A stretch of DNA of 64,000 bases from Petrolisthes cinctipes (taxonomy: Eukaryota > Arthropoda > Malacostraca > Decapoda > Porcellanidae), in the NCBI GenBank assembly GCA_033782935.1, contig JAWQEG010000166.1, forward strand, positions 214,001 to 278,000, given 5' to 3'. The notes beneath the pieces are model-generated. The model was given only the letters and a program-made list of their open reading frames with translations. It was not told the DNA's origin and searched no databases. This document shows positions 38,701 through 53,100 of the stretch, one piece after another; within the stretch, counting starts at the first letter, position 1, and every line of letters begins with the position of its first letter. Both the position numbers and the translations under genes were made by a program.

Positions 38701-41477
38701 TATCGACTTTTGGGCACCTAAAAGATCGATTTTCAGTATGTTTTGGGCCTGTATACTGAAAATACTCTAACATGGAGTAGGCATGTACAGATCGCTTCTG
38801 GGACCCCAAAATATCGAATTTTCGGGTGTTTTAAGCCTGAATTTGAGATATCGACTTTGAGTACCTTAAATATCGAATTTTAGCATGTTTTGGGCCTATA
38901 TTTTGAAAATATTCTAGCACTGAGTAGGCATGTACAGATCGCTTCTGGGACCCCAAAATATCGAATTGTCGGATGTTTTGAGGCTAAATTTAAGATATAA
39001 ACGGGTACAGAAGATGCATGCACATATCGACTTTTGGGCACCTAAAATATCGATTTTGAGCATGTTTTGGGTCTGTATCTTGAAAACATTCTAACTAGGA
39101 GTAAGCATGTACAGATCGCTTCTAGGACCCAAAAATACCGAATTTTCGGGTGTTTTGAGCCTGAATTTGAGATATAAACGGGTACAGAAGATGCATGCAC
39201 ATATCGACTTCTGGGCACCCAAAATATCGATTTTCAGCATGTTTTGGGCCTGTATATCGAAAATACTCTAACACGGAGTAGGCATGTACATATTGCTTCT
39301 GGGACCCTAAAATATCGAATTTTCGGGTGTTTTGAGCCTGAATTTGAGATATAAACAGGTACTGAAGATGCATGCACATATCGACTTTTGGGCACCTAAA
39401 ATATCGATTTTAAGCATGTTTCGGGTCTGTATCTTGAAAACATTCTAACTAGGAGTAGGCATGTACAGATCGCTTCTGGGACCCAAAAATACCGAATTTT
39501 AGGGTGTTTTGAGCCTGAATTTGAGATGTAAACGGGTACAGAAGATGCATGCACATATCGACTTTGGACACTTAAAATATCGATTTTTAGCATGTTTTGA
39601 GCCTATATTTTGAAAAAAATCTAGCACTGTGTAGGCATGTACAGATCGCTTCTGGGACCTAAAAATATCGAATTTTCGGGTGTTTTGAGGTTGAATTAGG
39701 GATAAAAACGGGTGCAGAAGATGCATACACATATTGACTTTGTGCACCTAAAATATCGATATTCAGCATGTTTTGGGCCTGTATCTGAGTAGGCATGTAC
39801 AGATCGCTTCTGGAACCCCGAAATATCGAATTTTCAAGTGTTTGGAGCCTGAATTTGAGATATAAACGGGTTGAGAAGATGCATGCACATATCGACTTTT
39901 GGGCACCTAAAAGATTAATTTTCAGTATGTTTTGGGCCTGTAGTTTGAAAATACTCTAACACGGACTAGGCATGTATAGATCGCTTCTGGGACCCCAAAA
40001 TATCGAATTTTCGGGTGTTTTGGGCCTGAATTTGAGATATCGACTTTGGGAACCTAAAATATCGATTTTTAGCATGTTTTGGGGCTATATTTTGAAAATA
40101 TTTTAGCACTGAGTAGGCATGTACAGATCGCTTCTGGGACCCCAAAATATCTAGTTTTCGGGTATTTTGAGCCTGAATTTGAGATATAAACGGGTACAGA
40201 AGATGCATGCACATATCGACTTTTAAACTTAAAATATAGATTTTTAGCATGTTTTGAGCCTATATTTTTAAAACATTCTAGCACTGAGTAGGCATGTACA
40301 GATAGCTTCTGGGACACAAAAATATCGAATTTTCGGGTGTTTTGAGGTTGAATTTGAGATATAAACGGGTGCAGAAGATCCATACACATATTGACTTAGG
40401 GCACCTAAAATATCGATTTTCAGCATGTTTTGGGCCTGTATCTGATGAGGCATGTACAGATCGCTTCTGGAACCACAAAATATCGATGTTTCGGGTGTTT
40501 GGAGAATGAATTTGCGATATAAACGGGTACAGAAGATGCATGCTCATATCGACTTTTGGGTACCTAAAATATCGATTTTCTGTATGTTTTGGGCCTGTAT
40601 TTTGAAAATACTCTAACACGGAGTAGGCATGTACAGATCGCTTCTGGGACCCCAAAATATCGAATTTTCGGGTGGTTTGGAACTGAATTTGAGATATCGA
40701 CTTTGGGCACCTAAAATATCGATTTTTAGCATGTTTAGGGCCTGTATTTTGAAAATATTCTAGCACTGAGTAGGCATGTACAAATCGCTTCTGGGACCCC
40801 CAAATATCGAATTTTCGGGTGTTTTGGTCCTGAATTTGAGATATCGACTTTGGGCACCTAAAATATCGATTTTTAGCATGTTTTGGGGCTATATTTTGAA
40901 AATATTCTAGCACTAAGTAGGCATGTACAAATCACTTCTGGGACCCCAGAATATCGAATTTTCGGGTGTTTTCAGCTTGAATTTGAGATATAAACGGGTA
41001 CAGAAGATGCATGCACATATCGACTTTGGACATTTAAAATATCGATTTTTAGCATGTTTTGAGCCTATATTTTGAAAATTTTTTAGCATTGAGTAGGCAT
41101 GTACATATCGCTTCTTGGACCCAAAAATATCGAATTTTCGGGTGTTTTGAGGTTGGATTTGGGATATAAACGGGTGCAGAAGATACATACACATATTGAC
41201 TTTGGTCACCTAAAATATCAATTTTCAGCATGTTTTGGGCCTGTATTTTGAAAATACTCTAACACGGAGTAGGCAAGTACAGATCGCTTCTCGGACCCCA
41301 AAATATCGAATTTTCGGGTGTTTGGAGCCTGAATTTGAGATATAAACGGGTACAGAAGATGCATCCACATATCGACTTTTGGGCACCTAAAAGATCGATT
41401 TTCAGTATGTTTTGGGCCTGTATATTGAAAATACTCTAACACGGAGTAGGCATGTACAGATAACTTCTGGGACCCCA
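32782..41477 (+). repeat. 8,696-bp tandem super-unit, copy 2
   Basis: This is the near-identical tandem copy of 24,086-32,781. The right limit is defined by the first mismatch, T at 32,806 against G at 41,502. The two copies and the sequence after the second share the same 24-bp interval (24,086-24,109, 32,782-32,805 and 41,478-41,501). The exchange that created the duplication must lie within it. The near-absence of differences makes this by far the youngest event in the window. Confidence 0.93.
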
Positions 41478-42179
41478 AAATATCGAATTTTCGGGTGTTT
41501 TGGGCCTGAATTTGAGATATCGACTTTGGGCACCTAAAATATCGAATTTTAGCATGTTTTGGGCCTATATTTTGAAAATATTCTAGCACTAAGTAAGCAT
41601 GTACCGATCACTTCTGGGACCCCAAAATATCGAATTTTCGGGTGTTTTGAGCCTGAATTTGAGGTATAAACGGGTACAGAAGATGCATGCACATATCGAC
41701 TTTGGACACTTAAAATATCGATTTTTAGCATGTTTTGAGCCTATATTTTGAAAACATTCTAGCACTGAGTAGGCATGCACAGATCGCTTCTGGGACACAA
41801 AAATATAGAATTTTCGGGTATTTTGAGGTTGAATTTGAGATATAAACTGGTGCAGAAGATTCATACACATATTGACTTTGGGCACCTAAAATATCGATTT
41901 TCAGCATGTTTTGGGCCTGTATCTGAGTAGGCATGTACAGATCGCTTCTTGGACCCCAAAATATCGAATTTTCGGGTGTTTGGAGCCTGAATTTGAGATA
42001 TAAACGTTTACAAAAGATGCATGCACATATCGACTTTTGGGCACCTAAAATATCGATTTTCTGTATGTTTTGGGCCTGTATCTTGAAAATACTCTAACAC
42101 GGACTAGGCATGTACAGATCGCTTCAGGGACCCCAAAATATCGAATTTTCGGGTGTTTTGGGCCTGAATTTGAGATATC

Positions 42180-42790
42180 GACTTTGGGCACCTAAAATAT
42201 CGATTTTTTAGCATGTTTTTGGCCTGTATTTTGAAAATACTCTAACATGGAGTAGGCATGTACAGATCGCTTCTGGGAACCCAAAATATCGAATTTTCTG
42301 GTGTTTTTGGCTTGAATTTGAGATATCGACTTTGGGCACCTAAAATATCGATTTTTAGCATGTTTTGGGCCTATATTTTGAAAATATTCTAGCACTGAGT
42401 AGGCATATACAGATCGCTTCAGGGACCCCAAAAAATCGAATTTTCGAATGTTTTGGGTCTGAATTTGAGATATCGACTTTGGGCACCTAAAATATCGATT
42501 TTTAGTATGTTTTGGGCCTATATTTTGAAAATATTCTAGCACTGAGTAGGCATGTACAATTCGCTTCTGGGACTCCAAAATATCGAATTTTCGGGTGTTT
42601 TGAGCCTGAAATTGAGATCTAAACGGGTACAGAAGATGAATGCACATATCGACTTTGGACACTTAAAATATCGATTTTTAGCATGTTTTGAGCCTAAATT
42701 TTGAAAACATTCTAGCACTAAGTAGGCATGTACAGATCGCTTCTCAGACCCAAAAATATCGAATTTTAGTGTGTTTTGAGGTTGAATTTG
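42180..42790 (+). repeat. Block shared with the 8.7-kb super-unit (offset 12,818)
   Basis: This matches about 29,362-29,972. Markers are CGATTTTTTAGCATGTTT, GGCATATAC(A/G)GATCGC with TCGAATGTTTTGGGTCTG, GCATGTACAATTCGCTTC and CGCTTCTC(A/G)GACCC. The constant offset shows no net indel over about 600 bp, but several substitutions have accumulated. Confidence 0.7.
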
Positions 42791-43519
42791 GGATATAAAC
42801 GGGTGCAGAAGATGCATACACATATCGACTTTGGGCACCTAAAATATCGATTTTCAGCATGTTTTGGGCCTGTATCTGAGTAGGCATGTACAGATCGCTT
42901 CTGGGACACCAAAATATCTAATTTTCGGGTGTTTGGAGCCTGAATTTGAGATATAAACGGTACAGAAGATGCATGCACATATCGACTTTTGGGCACCTAA
43001 AATATCGATTTGGTGTATGTTTTGGGCCTTTATTTTGAAAATACTCTAACACGGAGTAGGCATGTACAGATCGCTTCTGCGACCCCAAAATATCGAATTT
43101 TTGGGTGTTTTGGGCCTGAATTTGAGATATCGACTTTGGGCACCTAAAATATCGATTTTTAGCATGTTTTGGGCCTATATTTTGAAAATATTCTAGCACT
43201 GAGTAGGCATGTACAGATCGCTTCGGGGACCCCAAAATATCAAATTTTAGGGTGTTTTGAGACTGAATTTTAGATATAAAAGGGTACAGAAAAAGAAATG
43301 CACATATTGACTTTGGGCACCTAAAATATCGATTTTCAGCATATTTTGGGCCTGTATTATGAAAATACTCTAACACGGAGTATGCATGTACAGATCGCTT
43401 CTGGGACCCCAAAATATCGAATTTTCGCGTGTTTTGAGCCTGAATTTGAGATATAAACGGGTACAAAAGATGCATTCACATATCGACTTTGGACACTTAA
43501 AATATCGATTTTAGCATGT

Positions 43520-44160
43520 TTTGAGCCTATATTTTGAAAACATTCTAGCACTGAGTAGGAAAGTACAGATCGCTTCTGGGACCTCAAAATATCGAATTTT
43601 CGGGTGTTTGGAGCCTGAATTTGAGATATAAACGGGTACAGAAGATGCATCCACATATCGACTTTTGGGCACCTAAAAGATCGATTTTCAGTACGTTTTG
43701 GGCCTGTATATTGAAAATACTCTAACACGGAGTAGGCATGTACAGATCGCTTCTGGGACCCCAAAATATCGTATTTTCGGGTGTTTTAAGCCTGAATTTG
43801 AGATATCGACTTTGGGTACCTTAAATATCGAATTTTAGCATGTTTTGGGCCTATATTTTGAAAATATTCTAGCACTGAGTAGGCATGTACAGATCGCTTC
43901 TGGGACCCCAAAATATCGAATTGTCGGATGTTTTGAGCCTAAATTTATGATATAAACAGGTACTGAAGATGCATGCACATATCGACTTTTGGGCACCTAA
44001 AATATCGATTTTTAGCATGTTTTGGGTCAGTATCTTGAAAACATTCTAACTAGGAGTAGGCATGTACAGATCGTTTCCGGGACCCAAAAATACCGAATTT
44101 TAGGGTGTTTTGAGCCTGAATTTGAGATGTAAACGGGTACAGAAGATGCATGCACATATC
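43520..44160 (+). repeat. Long-range block copy, left member (offset +15,822)
   Basis: This matches 59,342-59,982. Shared rare variants are GAGTAGGAAAGTACAGATCG with GGGACCTCAAAATATCG, CAGTACGTTTTGGGCCTG, TACCTTAAATATCGAATTTT, and CGAATTGTCG(G/A)ATGTTTTGA. Two such distant yet co-linear copies imply transfer of a block, or expansion of the DNA between them. Confidence 0.78.
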
Positions 44161-44560
44161 GAATTTTAGGCACCTAAAATATCGATTTTGAGCATGTTTT
44201 GGGTCTGTGTCTTGAAAACATTCTAACTAGGAGTAGGCATGTACAGATCGCTTCTAGGACCCAAAAATACCGAATTTTTGGGTGTTTTGAGCCTGAATTT
44301 GAGATATAAACGGGTACAGAATATGCATGCACATATCGACTTTTTCGCACCCAAATATCGATTTTCAGCATGTTTTGAGCCTGTATTTTGAAAATACTCT
44401 AACACGGAGTAGGCATGTACATATTGCTTCTGGGACCCTAAAATATCGAATTTTCGGGTGTTTTGAGCCTGAATTTGAGATATAAACAGGTACTGAAGAT
44501 GCATGCACATATCGACTTTTGGGCACCTAAAATATCGATTTTGAGCATGTTTTGGGTATG
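44120..44560 (+). repeat. Long-range block copy, left member (offset +18,975)
   Basis: This matches 63,095-63,535. Both contain CTTTTTCGCACCCAAATATC, GGTACAGAATATGCATGC, and GTACATATTGCTTCTGGGAC with AAACAGGTACTGAAGATG. They diverge where the left copy has a full junction (GTATCTTGAAAACATTCTAA) and the right copy has the S deletion (GTATCTGAGTAGGC). Confidence 0.75.
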
Positions 44561-44789
44561 TATCTTGAAAACATTCTAATTAAGAGTAGGCATGTACAGA
44601 TCGCTTCTGGGACCCAAAATTACCGAATTATGGGGTGTTTTGAGCCTGGATTTGAGATGTAAAAGGGTACAGAAGATGCATGCACATATCGACTTTGGAC
44701 ACTTAAAATATCGATTTTTAGCATGTTTTGAGCCTATATTTTGAAAACATTCTAGGACTGAGTAGGCATGTACAGATCGCTTCTGGGAC

Positions 44790-46017
44790 CCAAAAATACC
44801 GAATTTTCGGGTGTTTTGAGGTTGAATTTGGGATATAAACGGGTGAAGAAAATGCATACACATATTGACTTTGGGCACCTAAAATATCGATTTTCAGCAT
44901 GTTTTGGGCCGGTATCTGAGTAGGCATGTACAGATCGCTTCTGGGACCCTAAAATATCGAATTTTCGGGTGTTTGGAGCCTGAATTTGAGATATAAACGG
45001 GTACAAAAGATGCATGCACATATCGACTTTTAAGCACCTAAAATATCAATTTTCTGTATGTTTTGGGCCTGTATTTTGAAAATACTCTAACAAGGAGTAG
45101 GAATGTACAGATTGCTTCTGGGACCCCAAAATATCAAATTTTCGGGTATTTTGGGCCTGAATTTGAGATATCGACTTTGGGCACCTAATATATCGATTTT
45201 CAGCATATTTTGGGCCTGTATTTTGAAAATACTCTAACAAGGAGTAGGCATGTACAGATCGCTTTTGGGAACCCAAAATATCAAATTTTCGTGTGTTTTG
45301 AGCCTGAATTTGAGATATAAACGTGTACAGAAAAAGGAATGCACATATTGACTTTGGGCACCTAAAATATCGATTTTCAGCATATTTTGGGCCTGTATTT
45401 TGAAAATTCTCTAACACGGAGTAGGCATGTACAGATCGCTTCTAGGACCCAAAAATATCGAATTTTCATGTGATTTGAGCCTGAATTTAAGATATAAATA
45501 GGTACAGAAGATGCATGCACATATCGACTTTTGGGCACCTAAAATATCGATTTTGAGCATGTTTTGGGTTTGTATCTTGAAAACATTCTAACTAGGAGTA
45601 GGCATGTACAGACCGCTTCAAGGACCCAAAAATACCGAATTTTCGGGTGTTTTGAGCCTGAATTTGATATATAAACGGGTACAGAAGATGCATGCACATA
45701 TCGACTTTGGACACTTAAAATATCGATTTTTAGCATGTTTTGAGCCCATATTTTGAAAACATTCTAGCACAGAGTAGGCATGTACAGATCGCTTCTGGGA
45801 CCCAAAAATATCGAATTTTCGGGTGTTTGGATCCAGAATTTGAGATATAAACGGGTTGAGAAGATGCATTCACATATTGACTTTTGGGCACCTAAAAGAT
45901 CGATTTTCAGTATGTTTTGGGCCTGTATTTTGAAAATACTCTGACACGGAGTAGGCTTGTACAGTTCGCTTCTGGAACCCCAAAATATCGAATTTTCGGG
46001 TGTTTTGAGCCTTTATT
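44790..46017 (+). repeat. Tandem block, first copy (offset +2,041)
   Basis: This matches 46,831-48,058 with an unchanged offset. Markers are AACGGGTGAAGAAAATGC, CTTTTAAGCACCTAAAATAT, TCAATTTTCTGTATG, AACAAGGAGTA, ACAGAAAAAG(G/C)AATGCACA, GTACAGACCGCTTC and ACTCTGACACGGAGTAGG. The block includes 3' R-type and M-type monomers. To the left the offset is 2,394 (R anchors at 44,237 and 46,631), so about 353 bp, two monomers, were lost from the second copy. Confidence 0.78.
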
Positions 46018-46830
46018 TGAGATACAAACGGGTACAGAAGATGGATGCACATATCGACTTTGAACACTTAAAATATCGATTTTTAGCATGTTTTGAGCCT
46101 ATATTTTGAAAACATTCTAGCACTGAGTAGTCATGTACAGATCGCTTCTGGGACCCAAAAATATCAAATTTTCGGGTGTTTTGAGGTTGAATTTGGGAAA
46201 CAAACTGGTGCAGAAAATGCATACACATATTGACTTTGGTCACCTAAAATATCGATTTTCAGTATGTTTTGGGCCTGTATTTTGAAAATACTCTAACACG
46301 GACTAGGCATGTACAGATCGCTTCTGGGACCCCAAAATATCGAATTTTCGGGTGTTTTAGGCCTGAATTTGAGATATCGACTTTGGGTACCTAAAATATC
46401 GAATTTTAGCATGTTTTGGGCCTATATTTTGAAAATATTCTAGCACTGAGTAGGCATGTACAGATCGCTTATGGGACCCCAAAATATCGAATTTTCGGGT
46501 ATTTTGAGCCTAAATTTAAGATATAAACGGGTACAGAAGATGAATGCACATATCGACTTTTGGGCACCTAAAATATCGATTTTGAGCATGTTTTGGGTCT
46601 GTATCTTGAAAACATTCAAACTAGGAGTAGGCATGTACAGATCGCTTCTAGGACCCAAAAATACCGAATTTTTGGGTGTTTTGAGCCTGAATTTGAGATA
46701 TAAACGGGTACAGAAGATGCATGCACATATCGACTTTTTGGCTCCCAAATATCGATTTTCAGCATGTTTTGAGCCTGTATTTAGAAAATACTCTAACACG
46801 GACTAGGCATGTACAGATCGCTTCTGGGAC

Positions 46831-48058
46831 CCAAAAATACCGAATTTTCGGGTGTTTTGAGGTTGAATTTGGGATATAAACGGGTGAAGAAAATGCTTAC
46901 ACATATTGACTTTGGGCACCTAAAATATCGATTTTCAGCATGTTTTGGGCATGTATCTGAGTAGGCATGTACAGATCGCTTCTGGGACCCCAAAATATCG
47001 AATTTTCGGGTGTTTGGAGCCTGTATTTGAGATATAAACGGGTACAAAAGATGCATGCACATATCGACTTTTAAGCACCTAAAATATCAATTTTCTGTAT
47101 GTTTTGGGCCTGTATTTTGAAAATACTCTAACAAGGAGTATGCATGTACAGATCGCTTCTGGGACCCCAAAATATCAAATTTTCGGGTATTTTGGGCCTG
47201 AATTTGAGATATCGACTTTGGGCACCTAAAATATCGATTTTTAGCATGTTTTGGGCCTATATTTTGAAAATATTCTAGCACTGAGTAGGCATGTATAGAT
47301 CGCTCCTGGGACCCCAAAATATCAAATTTTCGGGTGTTTTGAGCCTGAATTTGAGATATAAACGGGTACAGAAAAAGCAATGCACATATTGACTTTGGGC
47401 ACCTAAAATATCAATTTTCAGCATATTTTGGGCCTGTATTTTGAAAATTTTCTAACACGGACTAGGCATGTACAGATCGCTTCTAGGACCCAAAAATATC
47501 GAATTTTCGTGTGTTTTGAGCCTGAATTTAAGATATAAATAGGTACTGAAGATGCATGCACATATCGACTTTTGGGCACCTAAAATATCGATTTTGAGCA
47601 TGTTTTGGGCTTGTATCTTGAAAACATTCTAACTAGGAGTAGGCATGTACAGACCGCTTCTAGGATCCAAAAATACCGAATTTTCGGGTGTTTTGAGCCT
47701 GAATTTGAGATATAAACGGGTACAGAAGATGCTTGCACATATCGACTTTGGACACTTAAAATATCGATTTTTAGCATGTTTTGAGCCCATATTTTGAAAA
47801 CATTCTAGCACAGAGTAGGCATGTACAGATCGCTTCTGGTACCCAAAAATATCGAATTTTCGGGTGTTTAGAGCCTGAATTTGAGATATAAACGGGTTGA
47901 GAAGATTCATGCACATATTGACTTTTGGGCTCCTAAAAGATCGATTTTCAGTATGTTTTGGGCCTGTATTTTTAAAATACTCTGACACGGAGTAGGCATG
48001 TACAGTTCGCTTCTGGAACCCCAAAATATCAAATTTTCGGGTGTTTTGAGCCTGAATT
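46831..48058 (+). repeat. Tandem block, second copy (offset +2,041)
   Basis: This is the partner of 44,790-46,017. It diverges at its right end, where the first copy stays long (GAGATACAAACGGGTACAG) and this one reads GAGATATCATCTTTGGGC, the short B' form. Confidence 0.76.
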
Positions 48059-48239
48059 TGAGATATCATCTTTGGGCACCTAAAATATCGATTTTCAGCG
48101 TGTTTTGGTCCTGTATTTTGAAAATACTCTACCACGGAGTAGGCATGTACAGATCGCTTCTGGGACCCAAAAATATCGAATTATCGGGTGTTTTGAGCCT
48201 GAATTTGAGATATAAACGGGTACAGAAGATGCATGCACA

Positions 48240-48790
48240 TATCGACTTTTGGGCACCTAAAATATCGATTTTTAGCAAGTTTTTGGGCCTATATATTAAA
48301 AATATTCTAGCACTAAGTAGGCATGTACAGATCTCTTCTGGGACCCCAAAATATCGAATTTTCGGGTGTTTTGAGCTTCAATTTGAGATTTTAACGGTTA
48401 CAGAAGATGCATGCGCATATCGACTTTGAACACTTATAATATCGATTTTTATCATGTTTTCAGCCTATATTTTGAAAACATTCTAGCACTGAGTAACAGA
48501 TCACTTCTGGGACCCAAAAATATCGAATTTTCGGGTGTTTTGCATTTTGAATTTGGAAAACAAACGGGTGCAGAAAATGCATACACATATTGACTTTGGT
48601 CACATAAAATATCGATTTTCAGCATGTTTTGGGCCTGTATTTTGAAAATCCTTTAACACGGAGTAGGCAAGTACAGATCTCATCTGGGACCCCAAAATAT
48701 CGAATTTTCGGGTGTTTTGGGACTGAATTTGAGATATCGACTTTGGGCACCTAAAATATCGATTTTTAGCATGTTTTGGGCCTATATTTT
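48240..48790 (+). repeat. Variant-rich block A, copy 1 of 3
   Basis: This block carries GCAAGTTTTTGGGCCTAT, ATATATTAAAAATATTCTAG, GAGATTTTAACGGTTACAG, ATGCATGCGCATATCG, TTTATCATGTTTTCAG and a 7-bp anchor deletion (GAGTAACAGATC at 48,491). It ends in the rare junction GAAAATCCTTTAACACGG. It matches 60,818-61,227 at +12,578 and 62,153-62,703 at +13,913. Confidence 0.8.
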
Positions 48791-50177
48791 GAAAATATTC
48801 TAGCACTAAGTAGGCATGTACAGATCACTTCTGGGACCCCAAAATATCGAATTTTCGGGTATTTTGAGCATGAATTTGAGATATAAACGGGTTCAGAAGA
48901 TGCATTCACATATCGACTTTGAACAATTAAAATATCGATTTCTAGCATGTTTTGAGCCTATATTTTGAAAACATTCTAGCACTGAGTAGGCATGTACAGA
49001 TCGCTTCTGGAACCCAAAAATATCAAATTTTCGGGTGTTTTGCGGTTGAATTTGGGAAACAAAAGGTGCAGAAAATACATACACATATTGATTTTGGTCA
49101 CCTAAAATATCGATTTTCAGTATGTTTTGGGCCTGTATTTTGAAAATACTCTGACACGGAGTAGGCATGTACAGATCGCTTCTGGGACCCCAAAATATCG
49201 AATTTTCGGGTGTTTTAGTCCTGAATTTGAGATATCGACTTTGGGTACCTAAAATATCGAATTTTAGCATGTTTTGGGCCAATATTTTGAAAATATTCTA
49301 GCACTGAGTAGGCATGTACAGATCGCTTATGGGACCCCAAAATATCGAATTTTCGGGTATTTTGAGCCTAAATTTAAGATATAAACGGGTGCAGAAGATG
49401 CATGCACATATCGACTTTTGGGAACCTAAAATATCGATTTTGAGCATGTTTTGGGTCTGTATCTTGAAAACATTCTAACTAGGAGTAGGCATGTACAGAT
49501 CGCTTCTAGGACCCAAAAATACCGAATTTTTGGGTGTTTTGAGCCTGAATTTGAGATATAAACGGGTACAGAAGATGCATGGACATATCGACTTTTTGGC
49601 ACCCAAATATCAATTTTCAGCATGTTTTGAACCTGTATTTTGAAAATACTCTAACACGGAGTAGGCATGTACATATTGCTTCTGGGACCCTAAAATATCG
49701 AATTTTCGGGTGTTTTGAGCCTGAATTTGAGATATAAACAGGTACTGAAGATGCATGCACATATCGACTTTTGGGCACCTAAAATATCGATTTTGAGCAT
49801 GTTTTGGGTCTGTATCTTGAAAACATTCTAATTAGGATTAGGCATGTACAGATCGCTTCTTGGACCCAAAAATACCGAATTATGGGGTGTTTTGAGCCTG
49901 AATTTGAGATGTAAAAGGGTACAGAAGATGCATGCACATATCGACTTTGGACACTTAAAATATCGATTTTTAGCATGTTTTGAGCCTATATGTTGAAAAC
50001 ATTCTAGCACTGAGTAGGCATGTACAGATCGCATCTGGGACCCAAAAATACCGAATTTTCGGGTGTTTTGAGGTTGAATTAGAGATATAAACGGGTGAAG
50101 AAAATGCATACACATATTGACTTTGGGCACATAAAATATCGATTTTCAGCATGTTTTAAGCCTGTAACCTAGTAGGC

Positions 50178-53100
50178 ATGTACAGATCGCTTCTGGGACC
50201 CCAAAATATCGAATTTTCTGGTGTTTTGAGCCTTTATTTGAGATATAAACGGGTACAGAAGATGCATGTATATATCGACTTTTGGGCACCCAAAATATCG
50301 AGTTTCTGTATGTTTTGGGCCTGTATATTGAAAATACTCTTAAACGGAGTATGCATGTACAGATCGCTTCTGGGAACCAAAAATATCAAATTTTCGGGTG
50401 TTTTGAGGTTGAATTTGGGAAACAAACGGGTGCAGAAAATGCATACACATATTGACTTTGGTCACCTAAAATATCGATTTTCAGTATGTTTTGGGCCTGT
50501 ATTTTGAAAATACTCTAACACGGAGTAGGCATGTACAGATCGCTTCTGGGACCCCAAAATATCGAATTTTCGGGTGTTTTAGGCCTGAATTTGAGATATA
50601 GACTTTGGGTACCTAAAATATCGAATTTTAGCATGTTTTGGGCCTATATTTTGAAAATATTCTAGCACTGAGTAGGCATGTACAGATCGCTTATGGGACC
50701 CCAAAATATCGAATTTTCTGGTATTTTGAGCCTAAATATAAGATATAAACGGGTACAGAGTATGCATGCACATATCGACTTTTGGGCACCTAAAATATCG
50801 ATTTTGAGCATGTTTTGGGTCTGTATCTTGAAAAAATTCTAACTAGGAGTAGGCATGTACAGATCGCTTCTAGGACCCAAAAATACCGAATTTTTGGGTG
50901 TTTTGAGCCTGAATTTGAGATATAAACGGGTACAGAAGATGCATGCACATATCGACTTTGGACTCTTAAAATATCGATTTTTAGCATGTTTTGAGCCTAC
51001 ATTTTGAAAACATTCTAGCACTAAGTAGACATGTACAGATCGCTTCTGGGACCCAAAAATACCGAATTTTCGGGTGTTTTGAGGTTGAATTTGGGATATA
51101 AACGGGTGAAGAAAATGCATACACATATTGACTTTGGGCACCTAAAATATCGATTTTCAGCATGTTTTAAGCCTGTAACCTAGTAGGCATGTACAGTTTG
51201 CTTCTGGGACCCCAAAATATCGAATTTTCGGGTGTTTGGAGCCTGAATTTGAGATATAAACGGGTACAGAAGATGCATGCACATATCGACTTTTGGGCAC
51301 CCAAAATATCGAGTTTCTGTATGTTTTGGGCCTGTATATTGAAAATACTCTTAAACGGAGTATGCATGTACAGATCGCTTCTGGGACCCCAAAATATCGA
51401 ATTTTCGTGTATTTTGGGCCTGAATTTGAGATATCGACTTTGGGCACCTAAAAAATCGATTTTTAGCATGTTTTGGGCCTATATTTTAAAAATATTCTAG
51501 CACTGAGTAGGCATGAACAGATCGCTGCTGGAACCCCAAAATATCAATTTTTCCGGTGTTTTGAGCCTGAATTTGAGATATAAACGGGTACAGAAAACGG
51601 AATGCACATATTGACTTTGGACACCTAAAATATCGATTTTCAGCATATTTTGGGCCTATGTTTTGAAAATACTCTAACACGGAGTAGGCATGTACAGATC
51701 GCATCTGGGACCCAAAAATATCGAATTTTCGGGTATTTTGAGCCTGAATTTAATTAAGATATAAATTGGTACTGAAGATGCATGCACATATCGACTTTTG
51801 GGCACCTAAAATATCGATTTTGAGCATGGTTTGGGTTTGTATCTTGAAAACATTCTAACTAGGAGTAGACATGTACATACCGCTTCTAGGACCCAAAAAT
51901 ACCGAATTTTCGGGTGTTTTGAGCCTGAATTTGAGATATAAACGAGTACAGAAGATGCATGCACTTATCGACTTTTTCGCACCCAAATATCGATTTTTAA
52001 CATGTTTTAAGCCCATATTATGAAAACATTCTAGCACAGAGTAGGCATGCACATATTGCTTCTGGGACCCTAAAATATCGAATTTTCGGGTGTTTTGAGC
52101 CTGAATTTGAGATATAAACAGGTACTGAAGATGCATGCACATATCGACTTTTGGGCACCTAAAATATCGATTTTGAGCATGTTTTGGGTCTGTATCTTGA
52201 AAACATTCTAATTCGGAGTAGGCATGTACAGATCGCTTCTGGGACCCACAAATATCGAATTTTCGGGTGTTTGGAGCCTGAATTTGAGATATAAACGGGT
52301 ACAGAAGATGCATGCACATATCGACTTTTGGTCACCCAAAATATCGAGTTTCTATATGTTTTGGGCCTGTATATTGAAAATACTCTTAAACGGAGTATGC
52401 ATGTACAGATCGCTTCTGGGACCCCAAAATATCGAATTTTCGGGTATTTTGGGCCTGAATTTGAGATATCGACTTTGGGCACCTAAAATATCGATTTTTA
52501 GCATGTTTTGGGCCTATATTTTAAAAATATTCTAGCACTGAGTAGGCATGTACAGATCGCTTCTGGGACCCCAAAATATCAATTTTTCGGGTGTTTTGAG
52601 CCTGAATTTGAGATATAAACGGGTACAGAAAAAGGAATGCACATATTGACTTTGGGCACCTAAAATATCGATTTTCAGCATATTTTGGGCCATTATTTTG
52701 AAAATACTCTAACACGGAGTAGGCATGTACAGATCGCTTCTGGGACCCAAAAATATCGAATTTTCGGGTGTTTTGAGCCTGAATTTAATTAAGATATAAA
52801 TAGGTACTGAAGATGCATGCACATATCGACTTTTGGGCACCTAAAATATCGATTTTAGGCATGTTTTTTGTCTGTATCTTGAAAACATTCTAATTAAGAG
52901 TAGGCATGTACAGATCGCTTCTGGGAACCAAAAATACCGAATTATGGGGTGTTTTGAGCCTGAATTTGAGATGTAAAAGGGTACAGAAGATGCATGCACA
53001 TATCGACTCTGAACACCTAAAATATTGATTTTTAGCATGTTTTGAGCCAATATTTTAAAAACATTCTAGCACTGAGTAACAGATCGCTTCTGGGACCCTA

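Noticed and set aside
24086..41501. Treating the 8,696-bp duplication purely as an assembly artefact
   Set aside because: A distinguishing base (30,628 against 39,324) and an in-register exchange at a 24-bp homologous interval are what a real unequal exchange gives. An artefact cannot be excluded without reads, so this is left as a check rather than a conclusion.
46456..46806. Plus-strand frames beginning MYRSLLGPQNIEFSG as repeated small genes
   Set aside because: The start codon is the ATG of the conserved anchor GCATGTACAGATCGC, so it recurs with every monomer. The frames end at the usual satellite stops. No promoter or conservation beyond the repeat itself is seen.
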